Shown here in pieces: positions 57,252 through 64,000 of a stretch of DNA of 64,000 nt; position 1 is the first letter of the stretch, and the number at the start of each line of letters is the position of its first letter. The DNA comes from JAXLWB01 sp046328715 (lineage in GTDB: Bacteria; Chloroflexota; Anaerolineae; Caldilineales; Caldilineaceae), in the NCBI GenBank assembly GCA_046328715.1, contig JAXLWB010000037.1, positions 41,138 through 105,137 of the forward strand, written 5' to 3'. The notes beneath the pieces were generated by a model. That model made no database searches and was not told the DNA's origin. It saw only the letters and a list, made by a program, of their open reading frames with translations. A program made the position numbers and the translations under genes.

Positions 57252-58874
57252 TCACCTCAAAAAGCGCCGAATCACGTTAGCCGTGATCGTGGAGACTGCG
57301 TTGTCCACCAGAATGCAGGCAGGCCAGGTGATTGAACCGACTGAGAAGACTGCGCCGCCGCTGGCTGTTTCATAGATTACCATCTCCGCCCCACCCTCGT
57401 CCTGATTGGTGCCTTTGGCCAGCAGTACGGTTCCTGGCGGTGTAGAAGCGCTGCGCTTGTCCGTTTCATGACCAGAGGCTCCGCCTGGGATACGTTCGTG
57501 CAGGCTCTTCTCGCCGAAGGTGTCACCATTGTGTAGGCCAGTGCCGGCAAAGATCCAATGATCGGCCTGTACCACGCGATACGGCGCTGCGGTCATTGCG
57601 CCGGGATCGGTGTAGACAACGCCGAGCAGTGCCGCTTCGCTTTCACCGCGCCGATGCATTCTGCTTTCATAGCCAGCACTGGGATCGGCCGGGTCACGAT
57701 TAGTAAGGCCATCCTCGTCGAGAATCAGTTGTGTGTTACAACGCATCGTGGCGGGATCAAGAAATTCAATTTCGCAGTTCAGACCATTGCCTCCCAAATA
57801 GAGTAGACGTCCTCCTCGCTTCTGCACCCATTCTTTCACCTTGTCGAACATGCGCCGTGACCAATACTCAGGATGAGTGCTTAAGATCAAGACTTTGTAG
57901 GCATCCAGATCCAGTTGGTCAAAGTGTAGTTGCGCTTCCGAGTAGAAATCGTAGGCGAAACCTTCCCGTTCCAGCCAGCCCAGCAAACGCCACTCGGTCG
58001 GTGCGATGTGACAAGGTTGGCGGCCACGGATTGGATCATTCAACTCAGTCTCTCGGGGAATGTGATTGAAGGGCTCAGGACGGTCGAAGCTGAGCGGGGT
58101 GTACTCCTCATCCGCCTCGCGCCAGACCGTGTAGCTGCCGCTGCGCGTGTAGCGCCCGAGTTGCTGACGAGCGTTGATGGTGGGTGTGGGCGGCAAGGCG
58201 ACAGGGTTAACATAGTTGCTGCGCCCGCCAAAGTTATTATAGGCATTCCAGGTGTTGGTCGAGGCCAGAACGGCAATCGAAGCCTGTGGCATGGACGGGG
58301 CGACGATCCAGGGAAAGGTGAAGAAGTCGCCGTTCTCGCTTTCAGCGTGAAAGTAGTAAAGCCCAGATCGCTCCGGTGCCTTTACCTGTTGTCCGTGCAG
58401 CACACTGCCATAGCCGAAGCTGTTCCACCGTACTCCACTCTGCACAAAATCGCCGTCCGGTAGAATTTGGGTCACAGCACGCGGGCCATGTTCATCAAAC
58501 CAGCCGATCAGGCGCACAAACTCCTTTTGCAAGCCATAGCGCCATAGCGAGAGTCGATAGGCTTGCGGCGAATGGACGCGAAACTCGCTGTTCTCGCCAC
58601 TCTTCACCCACTTGGGCCAGACGTAGCCCAACAATTGGTCAGAGAGCAGCCGGAATTGATAAGGTTGTCCCTCGACCAGGGTTAGATCAACCAGCTTGGC
58701 TGTGTAGCCAGTTTTGGAGATCGTCACACGGTAGTCGCCGGGAGCCAGGTCGGCAAAGACAGCACCGCGCGCCGTAGAATGAACCGCCGCCACCGATTTG
58801 CCGTTGCGCTCAAACTCCAACGCTGCATCCGCAATGGCAACATAGTTTTCATCACTCACATAGCCTACGAACAT
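57252..58874 (-). CDS. N,N-dimethylformamidase large-subunit-like protein with N-terminal carboxypeptidase-regulatory-like domain
   Basis: A 540-residue protein from ATG 58874, preceded by AAGGAG; the frame extends to 58964 but that part is the 3' palindrome region. Residues 1-80 form a small beta-sandwich of the carboxypeptidase-regulatory type (DLAPGDYRVTISKTGYTAKL). The rest matches the large chain of N,N-dimethylformamidase: YVWPKWVKSGENSEFRVHSP, VLASTNTWNAYNNFGGRSNY, LILSTHPEYWSRRMFDKVKE, GGRLLYLGGNGLNCEIEF and AVFSVGSITW. DMFase is an amidase with a 2-Tyr-1-Glu iron site; HPEYW offers one Tyr, the other ligands I cannot assign. No small-subunit gene is adjacent. It may act on sugar N-acyl groups, but that is guesswork. 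Confidence 0.75.
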   Translation of the reverse strand: MFVGYVSDENYVAIADAALEFERNGKSVAAVHSTARGAVFADLAPGDYRVTISKTGYTAKLVDLTLVEGQPYQFRLLSDQLLGYVWPKWVKSGENSEFRVHSPQAYRLSLWRYGLQKEFVRLIGWFDEHGPRAVTQILPDGDFVQSGVRWNSFGYGSVLHGQQVKAPERSGLYYFHAESENGDFFTFPWIVAPSMPQASIAVLASTNTWNAYNNFGGRSNYVNPVALPPTPTINARQQLGRYTRSGSYTVWREADEEYTPLSFDRPEPFNHIPRETELNDPIRGRQPCHIAPTEWRLLGWLEREGFAYDFYSEAQLHFDQLDLDAYKVLILSTHPEYWSRRMFDKVKEWVQKRGGRLLYLGGNGLNCEIEFLDPATMRCNTQLILDEDGLTNRDPADPSAGYESRMHRRGESEAALLGVVYTDPGAMTAAPYRVVQADHWIFAGTGLHNGDTFGEKSLHERIPGGASGHETDKRSASTPPGTVLLAKGTNQDEGGAEMVIYETASGGAVFSVGSITWPACILVDNAVSTITANVIRRFLR

Positions 58875-58893
58875 GGTACGCTCCTTGATGGGT

Positions 58894-58947
58894 GAAACGT
58901 GATGCGTGAAAATGTGAGCGAAATTCACGCACCACGCATCACGTTTC
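58894..58947. repeat. GAAACGTGATGCGTG hairpin
   Basis: Exact 15-bp arms GAAACGTGATGCGTG (58894-58908) and CACGCATCACGTTTC (58933-58947). It lies between the SDR (ends 58988) and the dimethylformamidase-like start on the minus strand. Possible attenuator or transcript end. Confidence 0.8.
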
Positions 58948-58987
58948 AAGTCCACTAGATCCAATGATGTTAGAAAACAACGAACCT

Positions 58988-59827
58988 CTACACCCCTTCC
59001 CCGCTTTGCGGCACCAACAGATCCTTGCGCCAGCGTTTGCGGAAGGCGGGGCGCACCAGTGCTTCCGGCGATTGCAGCGTCAGCCCACCATCGGCCACCA
59101 GCACAATGCCGGTGACAAAGGCCGCTTCATCCGAGGCCAAAAAGAGGGCGACATTGGCGATATCCTCCGGTGCGCCATAGCGACCAACGGGATAACAATC
59201 CTCGTTCATCTGATGTTCGAGTGGATCGTCGATCATGGCCTGACGATTGCGGGCACCGACGATCAAGCCAGGTGCAATGGCGTTGCAGCGGATGCCCTGC
59301 CGCCCGTATTCCATGGCTAGGCTGCGCGTCAAGCCATTCAAACCAGCTTTGGTGGTACTGTAGACGCCAAAGCCTGGGTTGGTAATCAGCGAATTGACGG
59401 TTGAGGTAAAGACGAGCGATCCACCTCCTGCCTTGATCATCTCGGGGATACAATGTTTTGCTCCCAGCCAGGGACCATTGAGGCTGACCGCAATGGCATG
59501 ATTCCACTCCTCTTCGCTGAACTCGATTGCCGGTTTGATGTAGGCATGGGCGGCGTTGTGCATCAAGATGTTGAGTTTGCCATAGGCTTCGAGCGCAACT
59601 TGGACCATCTTTGCCCAATCGCTCGCCTTTGCCACATCGCCTGGCACCGCTACTGCCTCTCCCCCCGCCGCACGAATGTGATCCACGGTTTCCTGTAAAC
59701 GCTCTTCCCCTGGCAGTGCGTTGACCACCACCTTCGCCCCCTCTTGGGCAAAACGATAGGCGGTTGCCCCGCCAATCCCGCCCCAGCCCGCACCGGCGAC
59801 AATCGCCACTTTTCCTGCTAGACGCAT
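58988..59827 (-). CDS. Short-chain dehydrogenase/reductase
   Basis: A 279-residue classical SDR: cofactor segment VAGAGWGGIGGATAYRFAQE (Gly-rich loop with unusual AGAGWGGIG), HNAAH for NNAG, Ser in LVFTSTVNSL, Tyr/Lys in VYSTTKAGLNGLTRSLA, and C-terminal GIVLVADGGLTLQSPEAL followed by a 20-residue extension with FRKRWRKD. NADP preference is suggested by no acidic residue after beta-2 (KVVVNALPGEE). Probably oxidises a sugar alcohol or keto acid. It follows the SDR at 59866 by 38 bases, same strand, probably one operon. Confidence 0.92.
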   Translation of the reverse strand: MRLAGKVAIVAGAGWGGIGGATAYRFAQEGAKVVVNALPGEERLQETVDHIRAAGGEAVAVPGDVAKASDWAKMVQVALEAYGKLNILMHNAAHAYIKPAIEFSEEEWNHAIAVSLNGPWLGAKHCIPEMIKAGGGSLVFTSTVNSLITNPGFGVYSTTKAGLNGLTRSLAMEYGRQGIRCNAIAPGLIVGARNRQAMIDDPLEHQMNEDCYPVGRYGAPEDIANVALFLASDEAAFVTGIVLVADGGLTLQSPEALVRPAFRKRWRKDLLVPQSGEGV

Positions 59828-59865
59828 AACTTCTCCTTTGTGTTGTTTAATCTCCCAATCTCAAA

Positions 59866-60666
59866 CTATCCCCAAGCCACCGCCCCGCCACAGATCGGTA
59901 TACACTGTCCCGTCACATAATCCGAGAGATCAGTGACCAGAAATTCGACCACCTTGGCGCAATCTTCGGGCAGACCGAGACGGCCTAGTGGAATTTGTGG
60001 CAGCAGACGAGCGCGGGCTTCTTCGCTGTCACGTCCGCCGGCTACGGCGCGTGAGGAGAGGATCCAGCCGGGGGCAATCGAATTAACATTGATGTTGTAG
60101 GGACCCAATTCAGCTGCAAGGACACGCGTATAGTGGGCAATACCCGCTTTTGCTACCTTGTAGGCCATATAGCCGCCCTCTCGCCCGCTCCATAGACCTG
60201 CCTGCGAGGAAACGTTGACGATCTTGCCGGATCGCTGGGCCTTCATGGGGCGGCTGGCGGCTTGACAGCAGAGAATCGTGCCGGTCAGGTTGAGATCCAT
60301 CGTGTATTTGTAGTGCTCGATGTCGGCTTCGGCGGCGGAGTGGTTGGGCGGGGTCTTGAGCGCACCACCCGCATTGTTGACCAGAATGTCGATCCGGCCA
60401 AAGTGGCCGAGTGCCTCCTCAAACATCGCTTCGACAGCATCTTTGTTCATCACATCGGCCTGGATGCCGAGGGCACGGCAGCCCATCGCTTCCACTTCGG
60501 CCATGACCGTGGGTGCGCTGAGCTGTTCGTTGTACTCGGCGGCGGCGTTGAGATCGACGTCGTTGACCACCACGTCTGCACCTAGACTGGCCAGATGCAA
60601 CACGTAGGCGCGCCCCAGTCCGCGCCCACCGCCGGTAACAAGGGCGACTTTGCCTTTGAGTTTCAT
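59866..60666 (-). CDS. Short-chain dehydrogenase/reductase
   Basis: A 266-residue SDR with KVALVTGGGRGLGRAYVLHL at residues 5-24, NAD-type acidic end of beta-2 (VVVNDVDLNAAAEYNEQL), NNAG in DILVNNAGGALKTPP, Ser in VNVSSQAGLWSG and YxxxK in MAYKVAKAGIAHYTRVLA. VTGQCIPICGGAVAWG ends it. An insertion of about 15 residues after the NAD-binding Asp (the YNEQLSAPTVMAEVEAMG stretch) is typical of the 3-oxoacyl/hydroxysteroid-like group. Possibly a sugar or uronate dehydrogenase in this setting. Confidence 0.92.
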   Translation of the reverse strand: MKLKGKVALVTGGGRGLGRAYVLHLASLGADVVVNDVDLNAAAEYNEQLSAPTVMAEVEAMGCRALGIQADVMNKDAVEAMFEEALGHFGRIDILVNNAGGALKTPPNHSAAEADIEHYKYTMDLNLTGTILCCQAASRPMKAQRSGKIVNVSSQAGLWSGREGGYMAYKVAKAGIAHYTRVLAAELGPYNINVNSIAPGWILSSRAVAGGRDSEEARARLLPQIPLGRLGLPEDCAKVVEFLVTDLSDYVTGQCIPICGGAVAWG

Positions 60667-60692
60667 GCTCGTTTCCTCTCACAAGTCATGCG

Positions 60693-60873
60693 ACCCCTCC
60701 CTAGCCCTCCCGTTCGGCTGAGACGTTCGGCGAGCTCAGCCGAGCCGCTCACGTCGAAGCCAAAATAGGGAGGGAATTGTCACAGGAAGGATTTCGTTTG
60801 GTGGATAGAAGAAAAACCTGAATTCGCCCCTTCACTGTTCTCTCCCCATAGCAGGGATAGGTTAGGGAGAGGT
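60693..60873. repeat. CCCACCCTAACCCTCCC element, copy 3, with internal insertion
   Basis: Ends ACCCCTCCCTAGCCCTCCC and GGGATAGGTTAGGGAGAGGT are inverted. The core GGGAGGGAATTGTCACAGGA, TTCGTTTGGTGGATAGAAGA and CCCCTTCACTGTTC matches copies 1 and 2. Bases 60712-60767 are extra and contain their own hairpin CGGCTGA...TCAGCCG. Confidence 0.82.
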
Positions 60874-60883
60874 GAGTTTATCG

Positions 60884-61729
60884 TTATTTGAGATATTTAC
60901 TGGGTCTGCGAGTTCGCTCGTAGTTTTCGTCCGTCGCCACAGTGAGCGCTTCTGGCAAGTCACCTGTCCACCAACTCGGCACAGAAGGAAATGGAAAAAC
61001 TCGCCACCATGCCAGCAGCAGTGGACGCCGCTGATCGCTGTGATTGGGCCAGGCGGCATGGAGGACACGCCCATCGGCGATCACCAGATCACCGGCCTTT
61101 ACTGGAATATCCACCTCACCTGGCTGTTCAGCAAAGGCAAAATGACTTTCATCCAGCGCTTGAATTTCGGGACCGTGGGCATCGGGTAACTGGTCATGCA
61201 ACGGGATACGTTTGCGGTGAGTGCCAGGGATGGCGCGCAAACAGCCATTCTCACGCGTTGTGTCTACCATGTAATAGGAAAGGAAAATCGTTGAGGGCCA
61301 GGGTAGGCTGGATTTGGGATGATTCCAATCCATGCTATCCTGATGCCAATAGAGCGCAGGTCCGCCAGGTGGTTTGCTCAGAATGATGATAGTACCCGTA
61401 TCGCTCAACCCTTCCAGACCCAGTTCAGCGCACGCTTGCAGCGCTTCTGGCAAGTCGAGAATTTCATCGACAATCGGCGCATGGTAACGCTGCGGAGTTT
61501 GCTGTTTAACCCAGGTGCGCTCAGCTTGAACGTGAAAATCGCTGCCTTGGTAGCGATGTTTGTAGTCAACTGCATGAGTATCAAGAAACTCATTGGTAAA
61601 CAAACGCACTCGTTCCAACATTTCACCCTGTAAAATGCCCGGCACCACACAAAAACCATCTTCAATCAGTTGATTGCGCTTAAGCAGCGCGTCCTCAACG
61701 CTTAGAATTCTAGGCTGCTGGTTGCTCAT
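60884..61729 (-). CDS. PhyH-family Fe(II)/2-oxoglutarate dioxygenase
   Basis: A 281-residue PhyH-like oxygenase with a complete iron site: H129-Q-D131 in PALYWHQDSMDWNHPK and H224 in ADGRVLHAAWPNHSDQRRPL (RR for 2-oxoglutarate). LRAIPGTHRKRIPLHD replaces the common VPGSH motif. It is longer and has an ectoine-hydroxylase-like N-terminal helical region (VEDALLKRNQLIEDGFCVVP). Substrate unknown. It is transcribed away from the enolase-family gene at 61838; the 108-base region between them holds a palindrome that could control both. Confidence 0.88.
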   Translation of the reverse strand: MSNQQPRILSVEDALLKRNQLIEDGFCVVPGILQGEMLERVRLFTNEFLDTHAVDYKHRYQGSDFHVQAERTWVKQQTPQRYHAPIVDEILDLPEALQACAELGLEGLSDTGTIIILSKPPGGPALYWHQDSMDWNHPKSSLPWPSTIFLSYYMVDTTRENGCLRAIPGTHRKRIPLHDQLPDAHGPEIQALDESHFAFAEQPGEVDIPVKAGDLVIADGRVLHAAWPNHSDQRRPLLLAWWRVFPFPSVPSWWTGDLPEALTVATDENYERTRRPSKYLK

Positions 61730-61759
61730 TTCGCCTGTCCCCCTTTGCTCATTTTCCTC

Positions 61760-61794
61760 TTGTTACAACCGATGTTTAGGTATACAATATACCT
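61760..61794 (+). promoter_or_regulatory. Divergent promoter region with AGGTATACAATATACCT operator
   Basis: TTGTTA (61760-61765) and TACAAT (61783-61788) are 17 bases apart. The 17-bp palindrome AGGTATACAATATACCT (61778-61794) covers the -10 box. GGTATA half-sites are shared with the TGGTATACCA operator at 6664, hinting at a common GntR-type regulator. The ATG follows at 61838 with AGGAAA. Confidence 0.72.
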
Positions 61795-61837
61795 CATTCT
61801 ATTCAAGCTGCAAGAGAAGTACACAGGAAATCTCACT

Positions 61838-63106
61838 ATGAAACTAATCATCACCGACATCGAACGCATCACCGTGCGTGCACCGATGACACCACGCTGT
61901 GAACAATGGAACGCCCGCGAGGTTTGGCAATGGTGCATCTGTGAAATTGTGCGTCTGACCACGGACGCTGGCTTTGTGGGTTATGGCGAAACCTTGCCTC
62001 ACTATACTTGGCTGCGAGTCTCGGACGAAGCAGTCGAGCGAGTCAAAGGCAAAAACGCCGCCGATTTTCTGGGAGATGATTCGCTCGGTGCCGGGTTGCA
62101 GATGGCAATTTACGACGTGGTCGGCAAGGCGTTGGGTGTGCCCGCCTATCGTCTGTTCAACCTGCCCAAAGTGCGCGAGGCGGTGCCGATTGCTTGGTGG
62201 AACATCGACTTTCCGCCCGAAGCGCTAGCCGAAGAAGCCAAGGATGCACTGGCACGTGGCTATACCGCACTCAAGACCAAAGCCCGCCCCTGGTGGGATG
62301 TCTATGACCAGGTCGGGCAGATGAGCAGTGTCACGCCGAACTACTTCAAGATCGACATGGATTGGAACCAGATGTTGATCAACGCCAGCAACGCCGCTCC
62401 GGTCTTGAGCGAACTGGACAAGGAGGAGCGCGTGGCGCTCTACGAATCGCCGATCTACCAGCATGACGTGGAAGGGCAAAAGCTGCTGCGTCAGAAGATC
62501 AAGAAAGCGATTGCGCTACACTTCGGCGATCCACCCTTTCCCGTGGCGGCGCGTGGCGAAGTCTGTGATGGTTTTGTGATCGGCGGCGGGGTAAGCCGGG
62601 TATTGCGCGAAGGATCGATGGCTGCGCAATTCGACAAGCCCTTCTTCCTGCAGATCGTCGGCGCTGGCATCACAACGGCGCTCTCAATTCAACTCGGTGC
62701 CGTGCTGACCCACGCCCAGTGGCCGGCGGTCAACTGTCTCAACAACTACGCCGACGACCTGATTGTCGAGCCCTTCAAGATCAGCGAGGGTTATGCTCAT
62801 GTGCCAGATGCGCCAGGCTTAGGCGTTGAAGTTGACGAAGCGGCTTTGATGAAGTACAAGATGCAACCACCCTATGAACTGCCCAAACCCAGGTTGCTGC
62901 TCTCAGTCGCCTGGCCCGGCAACCGAGTACGCCACTACGCCAATATCCAACAATGTTGGACCGACGCCTTCAACGGCAACATCCCCGTACAGGACCGCGG
63001 TGTGCGTATGCATGTGACTGCCGACAACGGCTCCAAGGAGTGGACGGAAGTAAATACGCGTGCGACCAACGCTCCCTTCTGGAGTAATGCGTTGCTTGGG
63101 AGTTGA
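61838..63106 (+). CDS. Enolase superfamily, muconate-cycloisomerase/dehydratase-like
   Basis: A 422-residue protein from ATG 61838 (SD AGGAAA). Capping domain: IERITVRAPMTPRCEQWNAR and VGYGETLPHYTW. Barrel: ARGYTALKTKARPWWD (KxK acid/base pair), YFKIDMDWNQML (Asp ligand), RVALYESPIY (Glu ligand), VAARGEVCDGFVIGGG (third ligand region) and VGAGITTALSIQLGAV. A C-terminal tail of about 45 residues (after PNLxL-like PKPRLLLSVAWPGNRVRHYA) is longer than usual. The KxK motif points to an L-talarate/fuconate or MLE-like chemistry; the substrate is not deducible. Transcribed divergently from the PhyH gene. Confidence 0.87.
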   Translation: MKLIITDIERITVRAPMTPRCEQWNAREVWQWCICEIVRLTTDAGFVGYGETLPHYTWLRVSDEAVERVKGKNAADFLGDDSLGAGLQMAIYDVVGKALGVPAYRLFNLPKVREAVPIAWWNIDFPPEALAEEAKDALARGYTALKTKARPWWDVYDQVGQMSSVTPNYFKIDMDWNQMLINASNAAPVLSELDKEERVALYESPIYQHDVEGQKLLRQKIKKAIALHFGDPPFPVAARGEVCDGFVIGGGVSRVLREGSMAAQFDKPFFLQIVGAGITTALSIQLGAVLTHAQWPAVNCLNNYADDLIVEPFKISEGYAHVPDAPGLGVEVDEAALMKYKMQPPYELPKPRLLLSVAWPGNRVRHYANIQQCWTDAFNGNIPVQDRGVRMHVTADNGSKEWTEVNTRATNAPFWSNALLGS

Positions 63107-63125
63107 AGTTCAATAGCCTGAATCG

Positions 63126-63200
63126 GTGACAGTCACAGACGCAAAGGTCTTCGTCTGCGACTGTCACATTCGCAGGAGATCCAGTCGCTCATCTGGATCT
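63126..63200. terminator. Two hairpins between convergent genes
   Basis: Hairpin 1: GTGACAGTCACAGACG (63126-63141) with CGTCTGCGACTGTCAC (63152-63167), one mismatch. Hairpin 2: AGATCCAG (63177-63184) with CTGGATCT (63193-63200). They separate the enolase-family gene from the convergent ABC ATPase gene and likely stop transcription from both sides. Confidence 0.75.
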
Positions 63201-64000
63201 TCAGCGATAGTGGATCGCCTGCATTGTAAACATTTCAGCATATTGACCACCCTGGGCCAGCAATGTGTCGTGAGAGCCTTGCTCGATCAAATGCCCATCC
63301 GATAGGACCAGGATCTGTTGCGCCATGCGTACCGTCGAAAAGCGATGCGAGATAAAGATCGTGGTCTTGCCTGCCATCAGTTCGGCAAAGCGCTGATAGA
63401 CATCATATTCCGCCTTTGCGTCCAGTGCCGCAGTTGGTTCATCGAGAATAAGAATCTGCGCATCCCGCATAAAGGCACGACTGAGTGCGATCTTCTGCCA
63501 CTCGCCGCCGGAAAGATCGACGCTGTTGTCAAAGGTCTTGCCCAGATAGGTTCGATAGCCATTGGGCAGCTTGTCGATCACAGGGAGTGCCCCAGCTTGA
63601 GCGGCAGCCTGCGTGATGCGTGTGATATTCTCCACATCTTTTACTTGGCCAAAGCCGATATTTTCTTGCGCTGTTGCCTGATAACGAACAAAATCCTGAA
63701 AAATCACACCAATATTCTGTTGTAACTGGCTCAGGTCATATTGGCGCAGATCACGTCCGTCGAGCAGGATTGTGCCCTCGGTCGGGTCATAAAGGCGAGT
63801 GAGCAACTTAATCAGGGTGGTTTTACCTGCACCATTGTCGCCGACCAAGGCAACGCTGCTGCCCGGCTTGATCACAAAAGAGAGGTTTTGCAACACCAGC
63901 CGTTCGCTACCTGGATAATGAAACGAGACGTTGCGAAACTCGATTCCCTGTTGCAGCGGGTTGGGAATGGCAGGTAACGAGGCTTGACTGGTCTGCGGAT
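63201..64000 (-). CDS. ABC exporter ATPase domain (MsbA/MDR type), 5' end outside the window
   Basis: The frame is open to the window edge, so at least 266 residues of the C-terminal ATPase of an exporter-type half transporter are present; the membrane domain would lie beyond base 64000. It begins IEFRNVSFHYPGSERLVLQN, followed by Walker A LVGDNGAGKTTLIKLLTRLY, Q-loop VIFQDFVRYQ, signature VDLSGGEWQKIALSRAF, Walker B ILILDEPTAALDAKAEY and H-loop FISHRFSTVRMAQ. Motifs are intact. The family exports lipids, peptides or drugs; it ends with a short tail YAEMFTMQAIHYR. Its stop abuts the terminator at 63126-63200. Confidence 0.93.
   Translation of the reverse strand, partial: PQTSQASLPAIPNPLQQGIEFRNVSFHYPGSERLVLQNLSFVIKPGSSVALVGDNGAGKTTLIKLLTRLYDPTEGTILLDGRDLRQYDLSQLQQNIGVIFQDFVRYQATAQENIGFGQVKDVENITRITQAAAQAGALPVIDKLPNGYRTYLGKTFDNSVDLSGGEWQKIALSRAFMRDAQILILDEPTAALDAKAEYDVYQRFAELMAGKTTIFISHRFSTVRMAQQILVLSDGHLIEQGSHDTLLAQGGQYAEMFTMQAIHYR

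Noticed and set aside
63201..63896. Stand-alone short ABC ATPase starting at 63896
   Set aside because: The frame continues in register with exporter-type sequence up to the window edge, so it is the end of a larger protein.

Overview
This 64 kb window looks like chromosome of a carbohydrate-scavenging, probably soil or sediment bacterium. I infer Chloroflexota (Anaerolineae/Caldilineales-like). The basis is the mix of many sugar ABC importers with lipoprotein binding proteins carrying Ala/Pro-rich linkers, several phytanoyl-CoA-dioxygenase-like and enolase-superfamily enzymes, SD-led genes and abundant intergenic palindromes. No rRNA, tRNA or core housekeeping gene is present, so the taxonomy is not proven. 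I saw no CRISPR array, transposase or prophage gene.

Layout. 1-5435: 3' part of a K+ channel with an RCK domain, an MFS transporter, a HigBA-like toxin-antitoxin pair, and an MFS protein fused to HEAT repeats. 5655-16282: SMP-30 lactonase, then a family-5 (peptide/glycoside) ABC importer whose two ATPase genes are frameshifted and separated by a small AT-richer insert, followed by an amidohydrolase and a zinc alcohol dehydrogenase. 16380-21126: two Gfo/Idh/MocA oxidoreductases around a DUF3800 gene with striking RNA-like structure on both sides, then an isochorismatase-like hydrolase and a TIM-barrel isomerase. 21146-28770 (minus): aldo/keto reductase, sialidase-like protein, sugar ABC importer A, a class IV aminotransferase and its FCD-type GntR regulator with a 30-bp operator. 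28910-41199 (minus): importers B and C, a third orphan binding protein, two divergent GH127-superfamily proteins and a dioxygenase-like protein. 41568-51446 (plus): YcxB-like membrane protein, a sugar-kinase remnant, a LacI regulator with two operators, importer D, a canonical GH127 beta-L-arabinofuranosidase, a URO-D-like protein and a galactokinase-family kinase. 51439-64000: three enolase-superfamily dehydratase candidates, three more PhyH-like oxygenases, three SDRs, a dimethylformamidase-like protein and the end of an ABC exporter.

How it fits together (inference). Glycans rich in L-arabinofuranose and possibly sialic-acid-like or uronic residues are cleaved, imported by binding-protein-dependent transporters and funnelled either to a kinase (GHMP kinase beside GH127) or through oxidative, non-phosphorylating steps: SDR/MDR/Gfo-Idh dehydrogenases, SMP-30 lactonase and enolase-family acid-sugar dehydratases. 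Importer ATPases for the sugar systems are absent from the window, so a shared MsmK/MalK-type ATPase elsewhere is expected.

The most unusual things are the structured DNA around the DUF3800 gene, the hairpin found at every binding-protein/permease junction, the several families of dispersed palindromic repeats, two PhyH-like proteins with HxG in place of the iron-binding HxD, two GH127-like families that keep the zinc Glu-x-Cys/Cys-Cys signature, and a galactokinase-like enzyme whose sugar-binding Glu is Ser.
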